Shown here in pieces: positions 28,244-36,106 of a DNA stretch of 64,000 nt (positions are counted from its first letter, which is position 1; each line of letters begins with the position of its first letter). The notes below the pieces were generated by a model. That model was not told the origin of the DNA and ran no database searches. It worked only from the letters and a program-made list of their open reading frames with translations. The position numbers and the translations under genes are program-made. The stretch covers positions 186,001 to 250,000 of the forward strand of contig NZ_AP018718.1 in NCBI RefSeq assembly GCF_003966565.1, written 5' to 3'. The stretch comes from Sulfuricystis multivorans (GTDB lineage Bacteria; Pseudomonadota; Gammaproteobacteria; Burkholderiales; Rhodocyclaceae).

Positions 28244-28909
28244 CTATCGCGCTTCGCGGGCGTTCTTCAAGGCTTTTCGGTAGAGCGCCACGAGCAGCTT
28301 GGCCTCGTTGTAGCGGGGATACGACAGCTCGAGATCGCCCAAGGCAGCTTCTACGGCATCGAAGGCTTTCATCTCGAAGAGGGCGGACAGGCGATACATC
28401 TCGGGCGAAAGATCGCCGGCAGCGGATTCCATCTGCAAACGCCGGTAGGCCTCGTCGACCTTGGCGATCGCCTCGGGGGTCGCGAGGGCGCGCAGGCGTG
28501 TGGCGCCGGCGCGGCCTTGGGCCAACAAGATTGGCGTCTTGGCAATCTGCTTGACGAGGTAGGGAGCCAAGGTCTTCACCTGGGGCGCGGACAAAGCGGC
28601 GGACTTGCCCTCGCCCGGGCCGATTTCGAGCCGGCCACTGCCTTGCCAGGCTTCCTGGCGACCGGTGAGGAAGAACACTATGGTGAGCCTTGCTTGATCG
28701 AGGACGATCGCATCGCCGGCTTCGAGACGTTCGAAAGCTTCCAGCGGGCGTTTCTCGTTTCCTTTGACGAGCGCGGCCTTGCCTTCCAAGGCAGTCACCA
28801 ACGCGCCGCGGTCCTCCTGGGCAGCAGCTGTCAGCAAGAAAAGCGACAGCAACGCAGCCAAACCATACTTCGCGACAACGGGGAAATCAACGCTTGGCCA
28901 GCAACGCAT
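28244..28909 (-). CDS. Exported FecR-like hypothetical protein
   Basis: This 221-residue protein has an N-terminal hydrophobic signal (LLSLFLLTAAAQ). A domain with ALVTALEGKAALVKG and LEAGDAIVL follows and resembles the FecR-type beta-sandwich found in secreted or envelope proteins. The C-terminal part is helical and TPR-like. The start overlaps the end of the upstream metalloprotease gene by 23 nt. I do not recognise a specific family. Confidence 0.6.
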   Translation of the reverse strand: MRCWPSVDFPVVAKYGLAALLSLFLLTAAAQEDRGALVTALEGKAALVKGNEKRPLEAFERLEAGDAIVLDQARLTIVFFLTGRQEAWQGSGRLEIGPGEGKSAALSAPQVKTLAPYLVKQIAKTPILLAQGRAGATRLRALATPEAIAKVDEAYRRLQMESAAGDLSPEMYRLSALFEMKAFDAVEAALGDLELSYPRYNEAKLLVALYRKALKNAREAR

Positions 28910-29843
28910 CGGGATATCCTTTCAAAAATGCCTGGCGTATTGCCTCCAGCTCCGCCTCGGTGAGATTCGCCATCTTGGCATTGAAGGCGCGCGGATCGGG
29001 CGTATGGAGCAGATAGGCCTGGGCTTCGTTGATCATCAATTCTTCATTGTCCGGATCGTAGCCGGATTGGGTCAAAAAGGTGCGCAGCGCGGCGCGCTGG
29101 CGCTTGGAAAGCGTTTCATGCCAGAACTTCTGGCACCAGTCGCGATAGAGTGGATTGGTGTAATACTCGGCATGACTGAGCTCATGCATCAGGATGGTCC
29201 GGCGCGCCAGGGCCGACACCGCCGGCTTACCACCACCGGTTTTCTCCTGGGGAATCGACAGGATTACCGCATTGGGTCGCATCGCCTGCAGAAAGCCGAA
29301 GCGTTCGCGGATCAGCCCTTGTTCGAGCAGAAAAGCTCGCAACGCGCGCTCCTCTTGGTTCAGCGCGATGCCGCCGTATTCGGCGAGATTGAAGAAGACG
29401 ACCAGTTCATGGACGAGAAAGTCGTTGCCGAAGGCGAAAGTGAGCTCGGTCTTGCCGAGCGAGCGGATGAATTGCGCCAGTTCCTGATCGTCGAGCACGC
29501 GTGCGCGTCCGACGCCGATGCGCTCGATGAGTGCGACGATGCGATTGAACATGCGTCCCTGTTGCGCCAGTGTCGGGAAATCGATCACGAACACGGGCTG
29601 CCGGGCTGGATAGGCGAAGACCCGGACGGTTTCGCTCTTCGTGGCGAGGATGGTTTCATACGTGCCCGGTTCCGGTGCGGGCAGACCCTCGAATCCGTCA
29701 TCCGCAACCGCGATTTGCAGGCCGATGAACAGCGCGAGGACGGAAAATGCGCGAGCGATCAGTCCAGTCACCGCCACGCCAAATGCGAAGGATCTGGTGT
29801 CAGCGAAGCGCGCCATTGCGCAATCAAGGGCGACGATAGGCAT
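28887..29843 (-). CDS. Membrane-anchored or secreted HELSH metalloprotease-like protein
   Basis: This 318-residue protein has one hydrophobic segment (about 20-46) and a zinc-protease motif ILMHELSHAEYY (His220, Glu221, His224). A conserved-looking acidic segment NEELMINEAQAYL about 50 residues downstream could supply the third ligand. It may process proteins of the surrounding surface locus. The start is uncertain: the ATG at 29843 overlaps the upstream gene by 20 nt, and the ATG at 29816 would avoid the overlap. Confidence 0.72.
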   Translation of the reverse strand: MPIVALDCAMARFADTRSFAFGVAVTGLIARAFSVLALFIGLQIAVADDGFEGLPAPEPGTYETILATKSETVRVFAYPARQPVFVIDFPTLAQQGRMFNRIVALIERIGVGRARVLDDQELAQFIRSLGKTELTFAFGNDFLVHELVVFFNLAEYGGIALNQEERALRAFLLEQGLIRERFGFLQAMRPNAVILSIPQEKTGGGKPAVSALARRTILMHELSHAEYYTNPLYRDWCQKFWHETLSKRQRAALRTFLTQSGYDPDNEELMINEAQAYLLHTPDPRAFNAKMANLTEAELEAIRQAFLKGYPDALLAKR

Positions 29844-30363
29844 CCTGGCTGAAGCGGTGCGCGCGTTCGATCAAGTAGCTGGCGTTATCGCGGTTGCTCG
29901 GGTGGCTTGAGCCGGGTGCTAAGGGCGGATAGGGCCAGACGCTCCAGGCAGGAGAGTACATGATGCCCGACACCGAAGAGGTCGGGCCGAAATAGAGGGC
30001 AAGGCCGTTCTCACGCCGATAGAGATTCTGACTCATCGCATGAGCGCGGGCGAGGTTGTAGCTTGCGATATCCAGACTGCTGGGATTGCCGGGGCGGTTG
30101 AAGCCCGGCGGCGTGGGCGGCGGATAGGGTGGCATCGTCCCTGGCGCACGCCAGATCAGCGGCGGGGGATTGACGAACACTGGCGCCGGGGGCAGGATCG
30201 CCTGGCCTCGCGCCTCGGGGCTCGTAAAGACGAGAAAGTGCAGGAACGGGTGCTCGTAGACGAGCTCCTGCGGTGGGACCGTCTTGTCGGCGATGATCAG
30301 CTCGGCTTGAGCGGCATTGCTGGCGAGAGCACTCAAGAGTACGAGAACCCGCAACGATTTCAT
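29824..30363 (-). CDS. Exported proline-rich hypothetical protein
   Basis: This 179-residue protein has a signal peptide (ASNAAQA-ELI). It has very Pro-rich segments and two similar units, roughly NPSSLDIASYNLARAHAMSQ and HPSNRDNASYLIERAHRFSQ, each followed by a YRR motif. The repeats suggest a duplicated small domain. No family is recognised. The start is the ATG at 30363 behind AAGGATG. It is flanked by other small exported proteins of the locus. Confidence 0.7.
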   Translation of the reverse strand: MKSLRVLVLLSALASNAAQAELIIADKTVPPQELVYEHPFLHFLVFTSPEARGQAILPPAPVFVNPPPLIWRAPGTMPPYPPPTPPGFNRPGNPSSLDIASYNLARAHAMSQNLYRRENGLALYFGPTSSVSGIMYSPAWSVWPYPPLAPGSSHPSNRDNASYLIERAHRFSQDAYRRP

Positions 30364-30374
30364 CGCGGCATCCT

Positions 30375-30752
30375 TCAGTCGTTGCTGGTCACAGCGATGT
30401 TCTTGCCGTTGCGCTCGATCTTGTAGATCTTGCCGGTCTTGGGCGATTTGTAGGTTTTGACGCCCGGCGGGATTTCCTTGCCGTCGATCCACAGCTTGCC
30501 GTTGATGATCGTCACGCCCTCGATATTCGCGCCCGGTGCGATGCTGCCAGTCGATGAACCGACTTCGTTGTGGGAGCCGACCGAAACCTGGCTGCCGGCG
30601 CCGACGCGCACATCACCGCCGGTGCCTTGAACGCTGACCGAGCCGTCGGCGCCGACCCGTACATCCTGTCCTCCGGCCGAGATGCTGATTTGCGCTTGGA
30701 CCGTTGCTGCGGCCAGGGTAGCCAGCGCCGCAAGCCATGCTGCTTTTTTCAT
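30375..30752 (-). CDS. Small secreted Gly/Ser/Val-rich repeat protein
   Basis: This 125-residue protein has a signal peptide (TVQA-QISI). Short alternating repeats follow (GGQDVRVGADGSVSVQG, GGDVRVGAGSQVSVGS) that look like strands of a beta-helix or beta-roll. The C-terminus has IINGKLWIDGKEIPPG, a motif of DUF-type auto-assembling sheet proteins. A strong AGGAG precedes the ATG. It is a plausible secreted or amyloid-type subunit. Confidence 0.72.
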   Translation of the reverse strand: MKKAAWLAALATLAAATVQAQISISAGGQDVRVGADGSVSVQGTGGDVRVGAGSQVSVGSHNEVGSSTGSIAPGANIEGVTIINGKLWIDGKEIPPGVKTYKSPKTGKIYKIERNGKNIAVTSND

Positions 30753-30770
30753 GTTCCATCTCCTGTCGCA

Positions 30771-31265
30771 TCACTTGCAGATAGTAACGCCGCTCCTATT
30801 GCCCTGGATGACCGTATGTCCTTGCGTCGTGCCCTCGATGCCGCCGACGGTATTCTCGGTATTGCAGCGGTTGGTGGCCTTGGGAGCGGGCGATGCGGTC
30901 CACGCACGCGCCTTTTCGCGCGATTGGGTGGCTTCCGAAGGTGGCGGGCCGCCTTTGATGATCAGAGTCGGTGCTGGCGGCGCGGCATCCTCGTCGAGAT
31001 AACCGCGTGCCTCGCGCACACGCTCGCTGGCAGGAGCGATCGGTTCGCCCTCGATGTGAATGGAAGGCAGATCTGGCGTTCGCCCACTCCTGATGCGCGC
31101 CTCGTCGAGCACCCGCCCGCGTAGCTCGTCGTGACGCAGATTCTCCGGCTGCGGCAAGGACTGTGCCTTCTCGCGCGCCGGATCGACGATGATGATCTCG
31201 CCGCTCCAGGCCGGACTGGCCAACCAGACCGCGATGCCAGCCGCAACGTGCAAACGCACGATCAT
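30771..31265 (-). CDS. Secreted hypothetical protein with Cys pair
   Basis: This 164-residue protein has a signal peptide (SPAWS-GEI), a charged middle part and a C-terminal segment NTENTVGGIEGTTQGHTVIQG ending in VTICK. That end resembles the C-terminal INVCK of the 95-residue protein at 33702. A GAGGAGA lies directly before the ATG at 31265; a GTG two codons later would give better spacing. A copy of the dispersed 21-bp motif lies inside. No family is recognised. Confidence 0.65.
   Translation of the reverse strand: MIVRLHVAAGIAVWLASPAWSGEIIIVDPAREKAQSLPQPENLRHDELRGRVLDEARIRSGRTPDLPSIHIEGEPIAPASERVREARGYLDEDAAPPAPTLIIKGGPPPSEATQSREKARAWTASPAPKATNRCNTENTVGGIEGTTQGHTVIQGNRSGVTICK
30968..30988 (+). 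repeat. Dispersed 21-bp motif, copy 5 (antisense)
   Basis: TCGGTGCTGGCG-GC-GCGGCAT; three differences from consensus make this a weaker copy. Confidence 0.5.
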
Positions 31266-31280
31266 TCTCCTCGGTCCACG

Positions 31281-32819
31281 TCATCGCACGGTGATTTCGA
31301 GTTTGGCTTCGGCGACGTTCGGGTTGGATTTGCGGAAGGCCGTCGCGATTTCTTCGAGCGAAGCCACTTTCAGCGGCGTCAGGTCCGCCGCCTTCAGATT
31401 CGCCGGCAACGGCAGATCGCGATCGCTGGCATAGCAGACGATCTGCTCGTGACCCGGCTGGTCGAAGCGAATCTTGAACGGCGAGCCTTCCGGCGGCAGC
31501 GACATCGGCCGGCCGCCGCGCACGAAGGAATCCGGATTGAAGCGGTTCGGAAAGATGCGCGCGATCACCCCGGTGTTGTCACGGTAGTAACAATAAAGAA
31601 TGCCGTCGGAGGATAGCTGGACACGCGCCTGTAGAAATTCTTTTGGCTTGTAGGTCGGGCGCGGGCCGCGATCGGTGTCGAGCTTGACGGACAGTGGCCC
31701 ACCGGCAGCAGCCGGGCGCGGCGCGGCACTCACCACCGGCGCGGTCGGGCCGGCGGTCGGATCGGCCGCCGGCGGCTGGTCGGCGTCGAGCAGCGCGTAA
31801 TAGAGATCGAAATTGATGCGACCGTCGGCGATCAGGCCATTTTCCGCCTGGTACTTGCCGATTGCGGCGGAGAGCTCCTTCGAGACGATGCCATTGATCG
31901 GTCCGGAATAGTAGTTCATCCCGGCGAGCTTGCGCTGCACCAGTTTGACACGTTCCTCGGGCTTCATGCCGTCATACCACTCGCGTGCCTGCTCGATCAT
32001 CACCGGGTTGGTCTTGTCGATTTCCAGGCACTTCCAGTAAGGCGTGCCGGTCAGTTTGCCGATGAGCTCGATCATGCCCAGCTCGATCAGCGCGCGCACA
32101 CCGGAGCCCAAGCCTTCAGACTTGTTGAGCGACATGTTGAACGAGAATCCGACCTTGCCGATCTTGCCGCCCAGATCGCCCCCCTTGCCGGTACGCGTGA
32201 CCACCAGCGAGTTGCTGGCATTGATGCCGGGCAGGATCATCCTCGATGTGGTCTCGCCGACATTCATGTCGATCGAAACGACCGAGGAGACTTGGTCACG
32301 CGAAACCCCCAGATCGAGGAAGGGCAGCGCGATACCGGCACCTTGCTGGGCGTCGATCGCGTTTTCATCGAGCTGGGTGATCGCGCCGCGTATGTAATAG
32401 TTCGGCAGTTTGTGCTGGAAGGCGCCGGCCGCCTGCATGTCCTGGAACAGCGCGAGCAGATCGGAACGCTCCGTGTCATAGTCGATGAAAGTCAGCGCCT
32501 TGCTCTTGATCGACATCTTCGAGGCGGCAGTGATCAGCATCTCCTTGGTGCCAGCCATGACTTTGCCGGTGGAGTCCGGAATGCCGGCCGTGGTGATCAC
32601 GATGTCGCGCTTGCCGTAGGCGAGCAGCAGATCGTCCATGCAACGCAAGGCAGGCGTGAAATTGGTCACCGTCTTCGCGGCCGGTGTCTTCACCGAAGTG
32701 GCGACCGTCGCGGTTTCCGGCTTGGGGGGATCGGCGACACACCCCCCTATTCCCACCACCAATGCCAGCAAGGCGAACAACGGTGAAGAGGCCGACAATC
32801 TGTCTTCTTTCAACTTCAT
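31281..32819 (-). CDS. CsgG-like lipoprotein with peptidoglycan-binding and DUF4384 domains
   Basis: This 512-residue lipoprotein has a lipobox VGIGGC near residue 28. The N-terminal 230 residues resemble a CsgG-type domain (IDYDTERSDLLALFQDM, YIRGAITQLDEN). A putative peptidoglycan-binding domain 1 follows (about 275-345, VQRKLAGMNYYSGPINGIVSKEL), then a Pro-rich linker and a DUF4384-like C-terminus (about 390-470, YCYYRDNTGVIARIFPNRF). DUF4384 often accompanies caspase-fold and CsgG proteins. It could tie an outer-membrane secretion pore to the cell wall. The start is the ATG at 32819. Confidence 0.8.
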   Translation of the reverse strand: MKLKEDRLSASSPLFALLALVVGIGGCVADPPKPETATVATSVKTPAAKTVTNFTPALRCMDDLLLAYGKRDIVITTAGIPDSTGKVMAGTKEMLITAASKMSIKSKALTFIDYDTERSDLLALFQDMQAAGAFQHKLPNYYIRGAITQLDENAIDAQQGAGIALPFLDLGVSRDQVSSVVSIDMNVGETTSRMILPGINASNSLVVTRTGKGGDLGGKIGKVGFSFNMSLNKSEGLGSGVRALIELGMIELIGKLTGTPYWKCLEIDKTNPVMIEQAREWYDGMKPEERVKLVQRKLAGMNYYSGPINGIVSKELSAAIGKYQAENGLIADGRINFDLYYALLDADQPPAADPTAGPTAPVVSAAPRPAAAGGPLSVKLDTDRGPRPTYKPKEFLQARVQLSSDGILYCYYRDNTGVIARIFPNRFNPDSFVRGGRPMSLPPEGSPFKIRFDQPGHEQIVCYASDRDLPLPANLKAADLTPLKVASLEEIATAFRKSNPNVAEAKLEITVR

Positions 32820-33049
32820 TTCACTCTCCGCGCTAAGGAATTGATTTGGCATTGCTTCGGCAGTACCTCTACGCCCGAGTCAACAATCTTGTTCTCTCCG
32901 GCGCCTTCCATTTTCTACATTAGCCGTTTAATCTTATGCAATGTTGATCCATGTCAACTCATGGCGAGAGACGTTGGCCTTCAATGCAAAACGAAAGGAT
33001 GTCAACCTGTGAGTATGCAACGGCGTTTTCCTCCTGCAAGGAGAGTGCG

Positions 33050-33541
33050 ATGAAACGTGCTGTTTTGTGTTTGACAGTGTGCTTGCCTTTTCTGGCCTGG
33101 GCGCAGACGCAAGGTGGGGTCGTGCGTGGCAATACCCAGATCAATGCCGTGGCGGGCGCCCAGACCTCGGTTGCCGTCGGCGCCCGCAACAAGGCGCAGA
33201 GCACCGTCGGTGCAGTGAAGGGCAGCACGGGTGGCAGCACCGAGATCAATGCGGTGGCCGGCGCGCAGACGACGGTCGCTGCGGGGGTGGGCAACAAGGC
33301 GCAGAGCAACATCGGTGTGGCGCAGAACACCGCGGGCAAGACACAGATCAATGCCGCGGTCGGTAACATGACGACGATCGCTACCGGCGCGGGCAACACT
33401 GCGAAGACCAATGTCGGTGTCGTCAAAGGCGGGAAAGGGAATGTCACGGTCGGGGTCGGCAACGTCACCAACGTCGTCGGCGGCGCCGGCCAGAAGGGCT
33501 GCATCAACATCGGCACCAAGGGCGTCGATGGCTGCAATTAG
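33050..33541 (+). CDS. Secreted repeat protein, candidate amyloid/fibre subunit
   Basis: This 163-residue protein has a signal peptide (PFLAWA-QTQ). It then has three to four units of about 34 residues of the type TQINAVAGAQTSVAVGARNK. Regularly spaced Asn/Gln and Gly with alternating Val/Thr/Ala resemble the strand-turn-strand units of curli, but the sequence is not CsgA. A C-terminal pair of cysteines (GCINIG, DGCN) may close the stack. AAGGAGAG precedes the ATG. It faces away from the CsgG-like genes, across a 230-bp intergenic region. Confidence 0.8.
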   Translation: MKRAVLCLTVCLPFLAWAQTQGGVVRGNTQINAVAGAQTSVAVGARNKAQSTVGAVKGSTGGSTEINAVAGAQTTVAAGVGNKAQSNIGVAQNTAGKTQINAAVGNMTTIATGAGNTAKTNVGVVKGGKGNVTVGVGNVTNVVGGAGQKGCINIGTKGVDGCN

Positions 33542-33685
33542 CAGGCCGTTGAAAAACGTCACGAGGATGGCCAGATGCAAGGCGTTTGGTGCGCAGCGAC
33601 CGAGACATATCAATAAGATAGGCGAGGGAGCGAGCACCGCGCAACGCCGCAGATGGCCACCGCAGTAGATTTTCAACAGCCTGTT
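33540..33685. mobile_element. Inverted-repeat element (MITE-like), 146 bp
   Basis: Terminal inverted repeats AGCAGGCCGTTGAAAA (33540-33555) and TTTTCAACAGCCTGTT (33670-33685) differ at two of 16 positions. The element starts inside the stop codon of the repeat protein and has no coding capacity. The CAGGCNGTTGAAAA end is familiar from small dispersed elements of many proteobacteria. Confidence 0.75.
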
Positions 33686-33701
33686 AGAGAGGAGAGAGAA
33701 G

Positions 33702-33989
33702 ATGAACCATCGTAATCTCGCTTGGCTTTTGGCATTGCTGGCCGTGCCTGCCTGGGCCTTCAATGAAGGCACACACCTCAATCCGCGTGGCCAATCGAAA
33801 GTCAACAAGGCGATTGCGAAAGGCTATCAGCAAAGTGGCGCCGAGGCGATGCAAAAGCAGCAGACACAAGTCAATATCGGCAGCAAGAGAGCCGGTACCT
33901 GCACGATGAACGTCGGTGCGACGCAGGGCGGCAAGGATTCGAAGGAAACCATCGTGACGGCGAAGGAGATCATCAATGTCTGCAAATGA
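33702..33989 (+). CDS. Small secreted protein with short repeat and Cys pair
   Basis: This 95-residue protein has a signal peptide (VPAWA-FNE). The second half has TQVNIGSKRAGTCTMNVG and ends in INVCK. Asn-Ile-Gly and Asn-Val-Gly units resemble the strands of the neighbouring repeat protein in short form, so it may be a minor or nucleating subunit. Its end overlaps the OmpA-family gene by 14 nt. No family is recognised. Confidence 0.7.
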   Translation: MNHRNLAWLLALLAVPAWAFNEGTHLNPRGQSKVNKAIAKGYQQSGAEAMQKQQTQVNIGSKRAGTCTMNVGATQGGKDSKETIVTAKEIINVCK

Positions 33990-34659
33990 ACCGCGCTCCC
34001 GTTTCCCTAAAATGAAAAACGCGCTCGTCGTGATCGTTGCCTGTTTGTTCTCATCCGTTGCCGCAGCCGATGTGACGGTCTATGAAAAGGCGCCCACGCC
34101 CGAAGAGCTGCAGCAGAAACTTCTTGGGGGCGGCAAGGCCGAGCAGAAAAAATTCAAGACTCGCGCGATCGTTTTCGGTGATTCCGCACCTACCGAAGCG
34201 GCGCCCGCACCGCAGCAAGCGGTAGCGCCTTCTCCAGCGCCTCAGGCGATGCCGACGCAGGCGCCCGCGATGGCGACTGCCGCACCTCAGCCGGCGGCTG
34301 CCGCGCAATCTGTGCAGGCCTCTGACGATGCGATCGCGTTTCCGATCCAGTTCAAGGTCAATAGCGCGCAGATCCTGCCCGAATCCATTCCTTTCCTGCA
34401 GTCGATCGCCGGTTTGATGCAGAAGGATCCGAGCATCCGCCTGCTCGTCGAGGGACATACCGATATCTCGGGCAGCTATCAGCGCAACATGACGCTCTCG
34501 CGCGAGCGCGCGTATTCCGTGACCAACTATCTCATCGACCATTTCGGCATCGATCCGTCGCGTCTGATGCCCGTTGGCAAGGGCCCGATGGAGCCATTGC
34601 CGGGTCGTGAGCCCACCGATCCCAAAAACCGCAGGGTGCAGTTCCGCATCCTCGGTTGA
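33976..34659 (+). CDS. OmpA-family protein (peptidoglycan-binding C-terminal domain)
   Basis: The protein is 227 residues from the ATG at 33976, which has AAGGAG 8 nt upstream; the signal peptide itself begins at the internal ATG at 34012 (MKNALVVIVACLF). An Ala/Pro/Gln-rich linker precedes an OmpA C-terminal domain (about 120-227). That domain carries VEGHTDISGS, LSRERAYSVTNYL and the closing DPKNRRVQFRI. It should bind peptidoglycan in the periplasm and may anchor the surface structure encoded around it. Confidence 0.88.
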   Translation: MSANEPRSRFPKMKNALVVIVACLFSSVAAADVTVYEKAPTPEELQQKLLGGGKAEQKKFKTRAIVFGDSAPTEAAPAPQQAVAPSPAPQAMPTQAPAMATAAPQPAAAAQSVQASDDAIAFPIQFKVNSAQILPESIPFLQSIAGLMQKDPSIRLLVEGHTDISGSYQRNMTLSRERAYSVTNYLIDHFGIDPSRLMPVGKGPMEPLPGREPTDPKNRRVQFRILG

Positions 34660-34694
34660 GGGTTTTTCCCACCACTTCTATGAAGGAGATCGCC

Positions 34695-34991
34695 ATGAAG
34701 AAACTCGTGCTTGCAACCATCCTGTCTGCCGCTTCCGCGCTTGCCTTTGCCGCTGATGCGGGCAAGACAGAAATCAAGGGCAATACCAACATCAACGCGG
34801 TGGCCGGCCAGCAGACCGCCGTTGCCGTAGGCAAGGGCAATACCGCCAAGAACACCGTCGGCGCGATCAAGGGCGGCACCACCATCAAGGGCAACACCAA
34901 CATCAACGCGGTGGCCGGCAAGCAGACTGCCGTTGCCGTTGGCAAGGGCAACAAGGCCGAAAACACCGTCGGTCAGATCGGCGGCAAGTAA
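34695..34991 (+). CDS. Secreted two-unit repeat protein, candidate amyloid subunit
   Basis: This 98-residue protein has a signal peptide (ALAFA-ADAG) and then two nearly identical 37-residue units starting IKGNTNINAVAG and continuing QTAVAVGKGN. The DNA repeats with a 111-bp period (34773 and 34884). The core NINAVAGxQTxVAVGxGN is shared with the protein at 33050. This short regular form looks like the minimal building block of the family. GAAGGAG precedes the ATG and a terminator follows the gene. Confidence 0.82.
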   Translation: MKKLVLATILSAASALAFAADAGKTEIKGNTNINAVAGQQTAVAVGKGNTAKNTVGAIKGGTTIKGNTNINAVAGKQTAVAVGKGNKAENTVGQIGGK

Positions 34992-35008
34992 TCTGCGTTG
35001 AAGTCGAT

Positions 35009-35043
35009 ACGGCGCTCGCCCGCGCGGCCGGCGCCGTTTTTTC
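35009..35043 (+). terminator. Rho-independent terminator
   Basis: The stem ACGGCGC / GCGCCGT (35009-35015 and 35031-35037) is followed by a run of Ts. It would end the transcript of the repeat-protein/OmpA group. Confidence 0.7.
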
Positions 35044-35058
35044 TTTGGGAGCACCCCG

Positions 35059-35496
35059 ATGGCGAGATTCGCGCTGTGCAAGCTGGCTTTCCCACTGATG
35101 ACGATTTTGGCCAATCATCCCATCCTGGCCGAGGAGGCGCCTGTCATGTTATTGGCCGCATCGCGATCGCACGAGCGCGCGGCCAATAGTGCCGGCATGG
35201 TTCAGGAGACGCCCGTGCCACGCTCCAGTCACCCCCGCGGTTTCACGAGTGATGCGCCGTTGCCGCCGCTGACCGCCCCCAATGCCAAGGCCCCTGCTGG
35301 CGGTACGGCAGCTTCGAATCCTTACCCGACCACGCCTGCTGTGGCGACACCCAGGGGAGCGCAGCAATCGAGCAGGGGTGGAGTCAATATCACCGGCAAT
35401 ACCCGACTCGACGCGCGCTCGCAAGGGGCGACCGCCACGGCCGTCGGACAACAGAACGCGGCAGGCAACCGCGTCGGCGCGATCGGCGGCAAGTGA
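35059..35496 (+). CDS. Exported protein with one repeat-like C-terminal unit
   Basis: This 145-residue protein has an N-terminal hydrophobic export signal (FPLMTILANHPILA) and a Pro/Ala/Ser-rich middle. One C-terminal unit (VNITGNTRLDARSQGATATAVG, then QQNAAGNRVGAIGGK) follows the pattern of the neighbouring repeat proteins and shares their GAIGGK ending. It may be an adaptor that caps or tethers the fibre. No SD is obvious; the start at 35059 gives the only full signal sequence. Confidence 0.65.
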   Translation: MARFALCKLAFPLMTILANHPILAEEAPVMLLAASRSHERAANSAGMVQETPVPRSSHPRGFTSDAPLPPLTAPNAKAPAGGTAASNPYPTTPAVATPRGAQQSSRGGVNITGNTRLDARSQGATATAVGQQNAAGNRVGAIGGK

Positions 35497-35497
35497 A

Positions 35498-36106
35498 TCA
35501 GTCGAGCAACTTGCCCAGGCGCGCCCTGAGCAGCTCCGGCCGTTCCACGAATTGCCGCGCCAATGAACGCGCCGCTTCGTTTTCTCCCTTGTTGCGTAAA
35601 TTCTGTTGCGCCGCTTCGGAGCCTCCTTGCGCCGCCATCATTTGCAATGCAAGTCCCAGCTCGGGGTCGGCTTCGATGCCTTCCCCGATCGACAACAAGG
35701 CACCGAGGTTGTTGAGCGCTTCCGGGTGCCCCTGGAGCGCCGCCTTTGCCCACCAGCGGAGTGCCTGGCGCACGTCCCGTTGCGTACCACGCCCCAGGTA
35801 ATAGAGGCTGCCGAGCTTGTACTGGCCGCCGGCGTGACCGGCTTGTGCCGCGCGCGAGAACCAGCGGAACGACTCGCGGTCGTTGCGCGCCACTCCCGCC
35901 TGGTCATAGAAATACAACCGGCCCAGCCAATAGGCCGCATCAGGATCGCCCTGGCGCGCTGCTGGCAGGAGCAGCCGCAATGCCTTGTGACCATCGCCGG
36001 CATCGATCAGGCGTCGGGCGGAAGCGATGCGCGCGTCCTGCCCATCTGCCGCATTCGCGCCCAGAGCAACGAGTAAGGCGAGCGCGCCCAGCCAAGATCG
36101 CTTCAT
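35498..36106 (-). CDS. Exported Sel1-repeat protein
   Basis: This 202-residue protein has a signal peptide (LGANA-ADG) followed by about four Sel1-like repeats (DAAYWLGRLYFYD, GGQYKLGSLYYLGRG, EALNNLGALLSIG). Sel1 proteins act as scaffolds, mostly in the periplasm. The start overlaps the end of the cyclase gene by 4 nt (ATGA), so the two are translationally coupled. It may link envelope state to the cyclase. Confidence 0.85.
   Translation of the reverse strand: MKRSWLGALALLVALGANAADGQDARIASARRLIDAGDGHKALRLLLPAARQGDPDAAYWLGRLYFYDQAGVARNDRESFRWFSRAAQAGHAGGQYKLGSLYYLGRGTQRDVRQALRWWAKAALQGHPEALNNLGALLSIGEGIEADPELGLALQMMAAQGGSEAAQQNLRNKGENEAARSLARQFVERPELLRARLGKLLD

Noticed and set aside
32820-33049. 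Regulatory RNA or riboswitch in the 230-bp divergent gap
   Set aside because: The region is relatively AT-rich and probably holds promoters, but I saw no stable conserved structure or known aptamer pattern.
34773-34988. Tandem DNA repeat that might suggest a CRISPR array
   Set aside because: The 111-bp period is codon-based (37 residues) and lies inside a gene with a signal peptide; there are no constant repeats with unique spacers.
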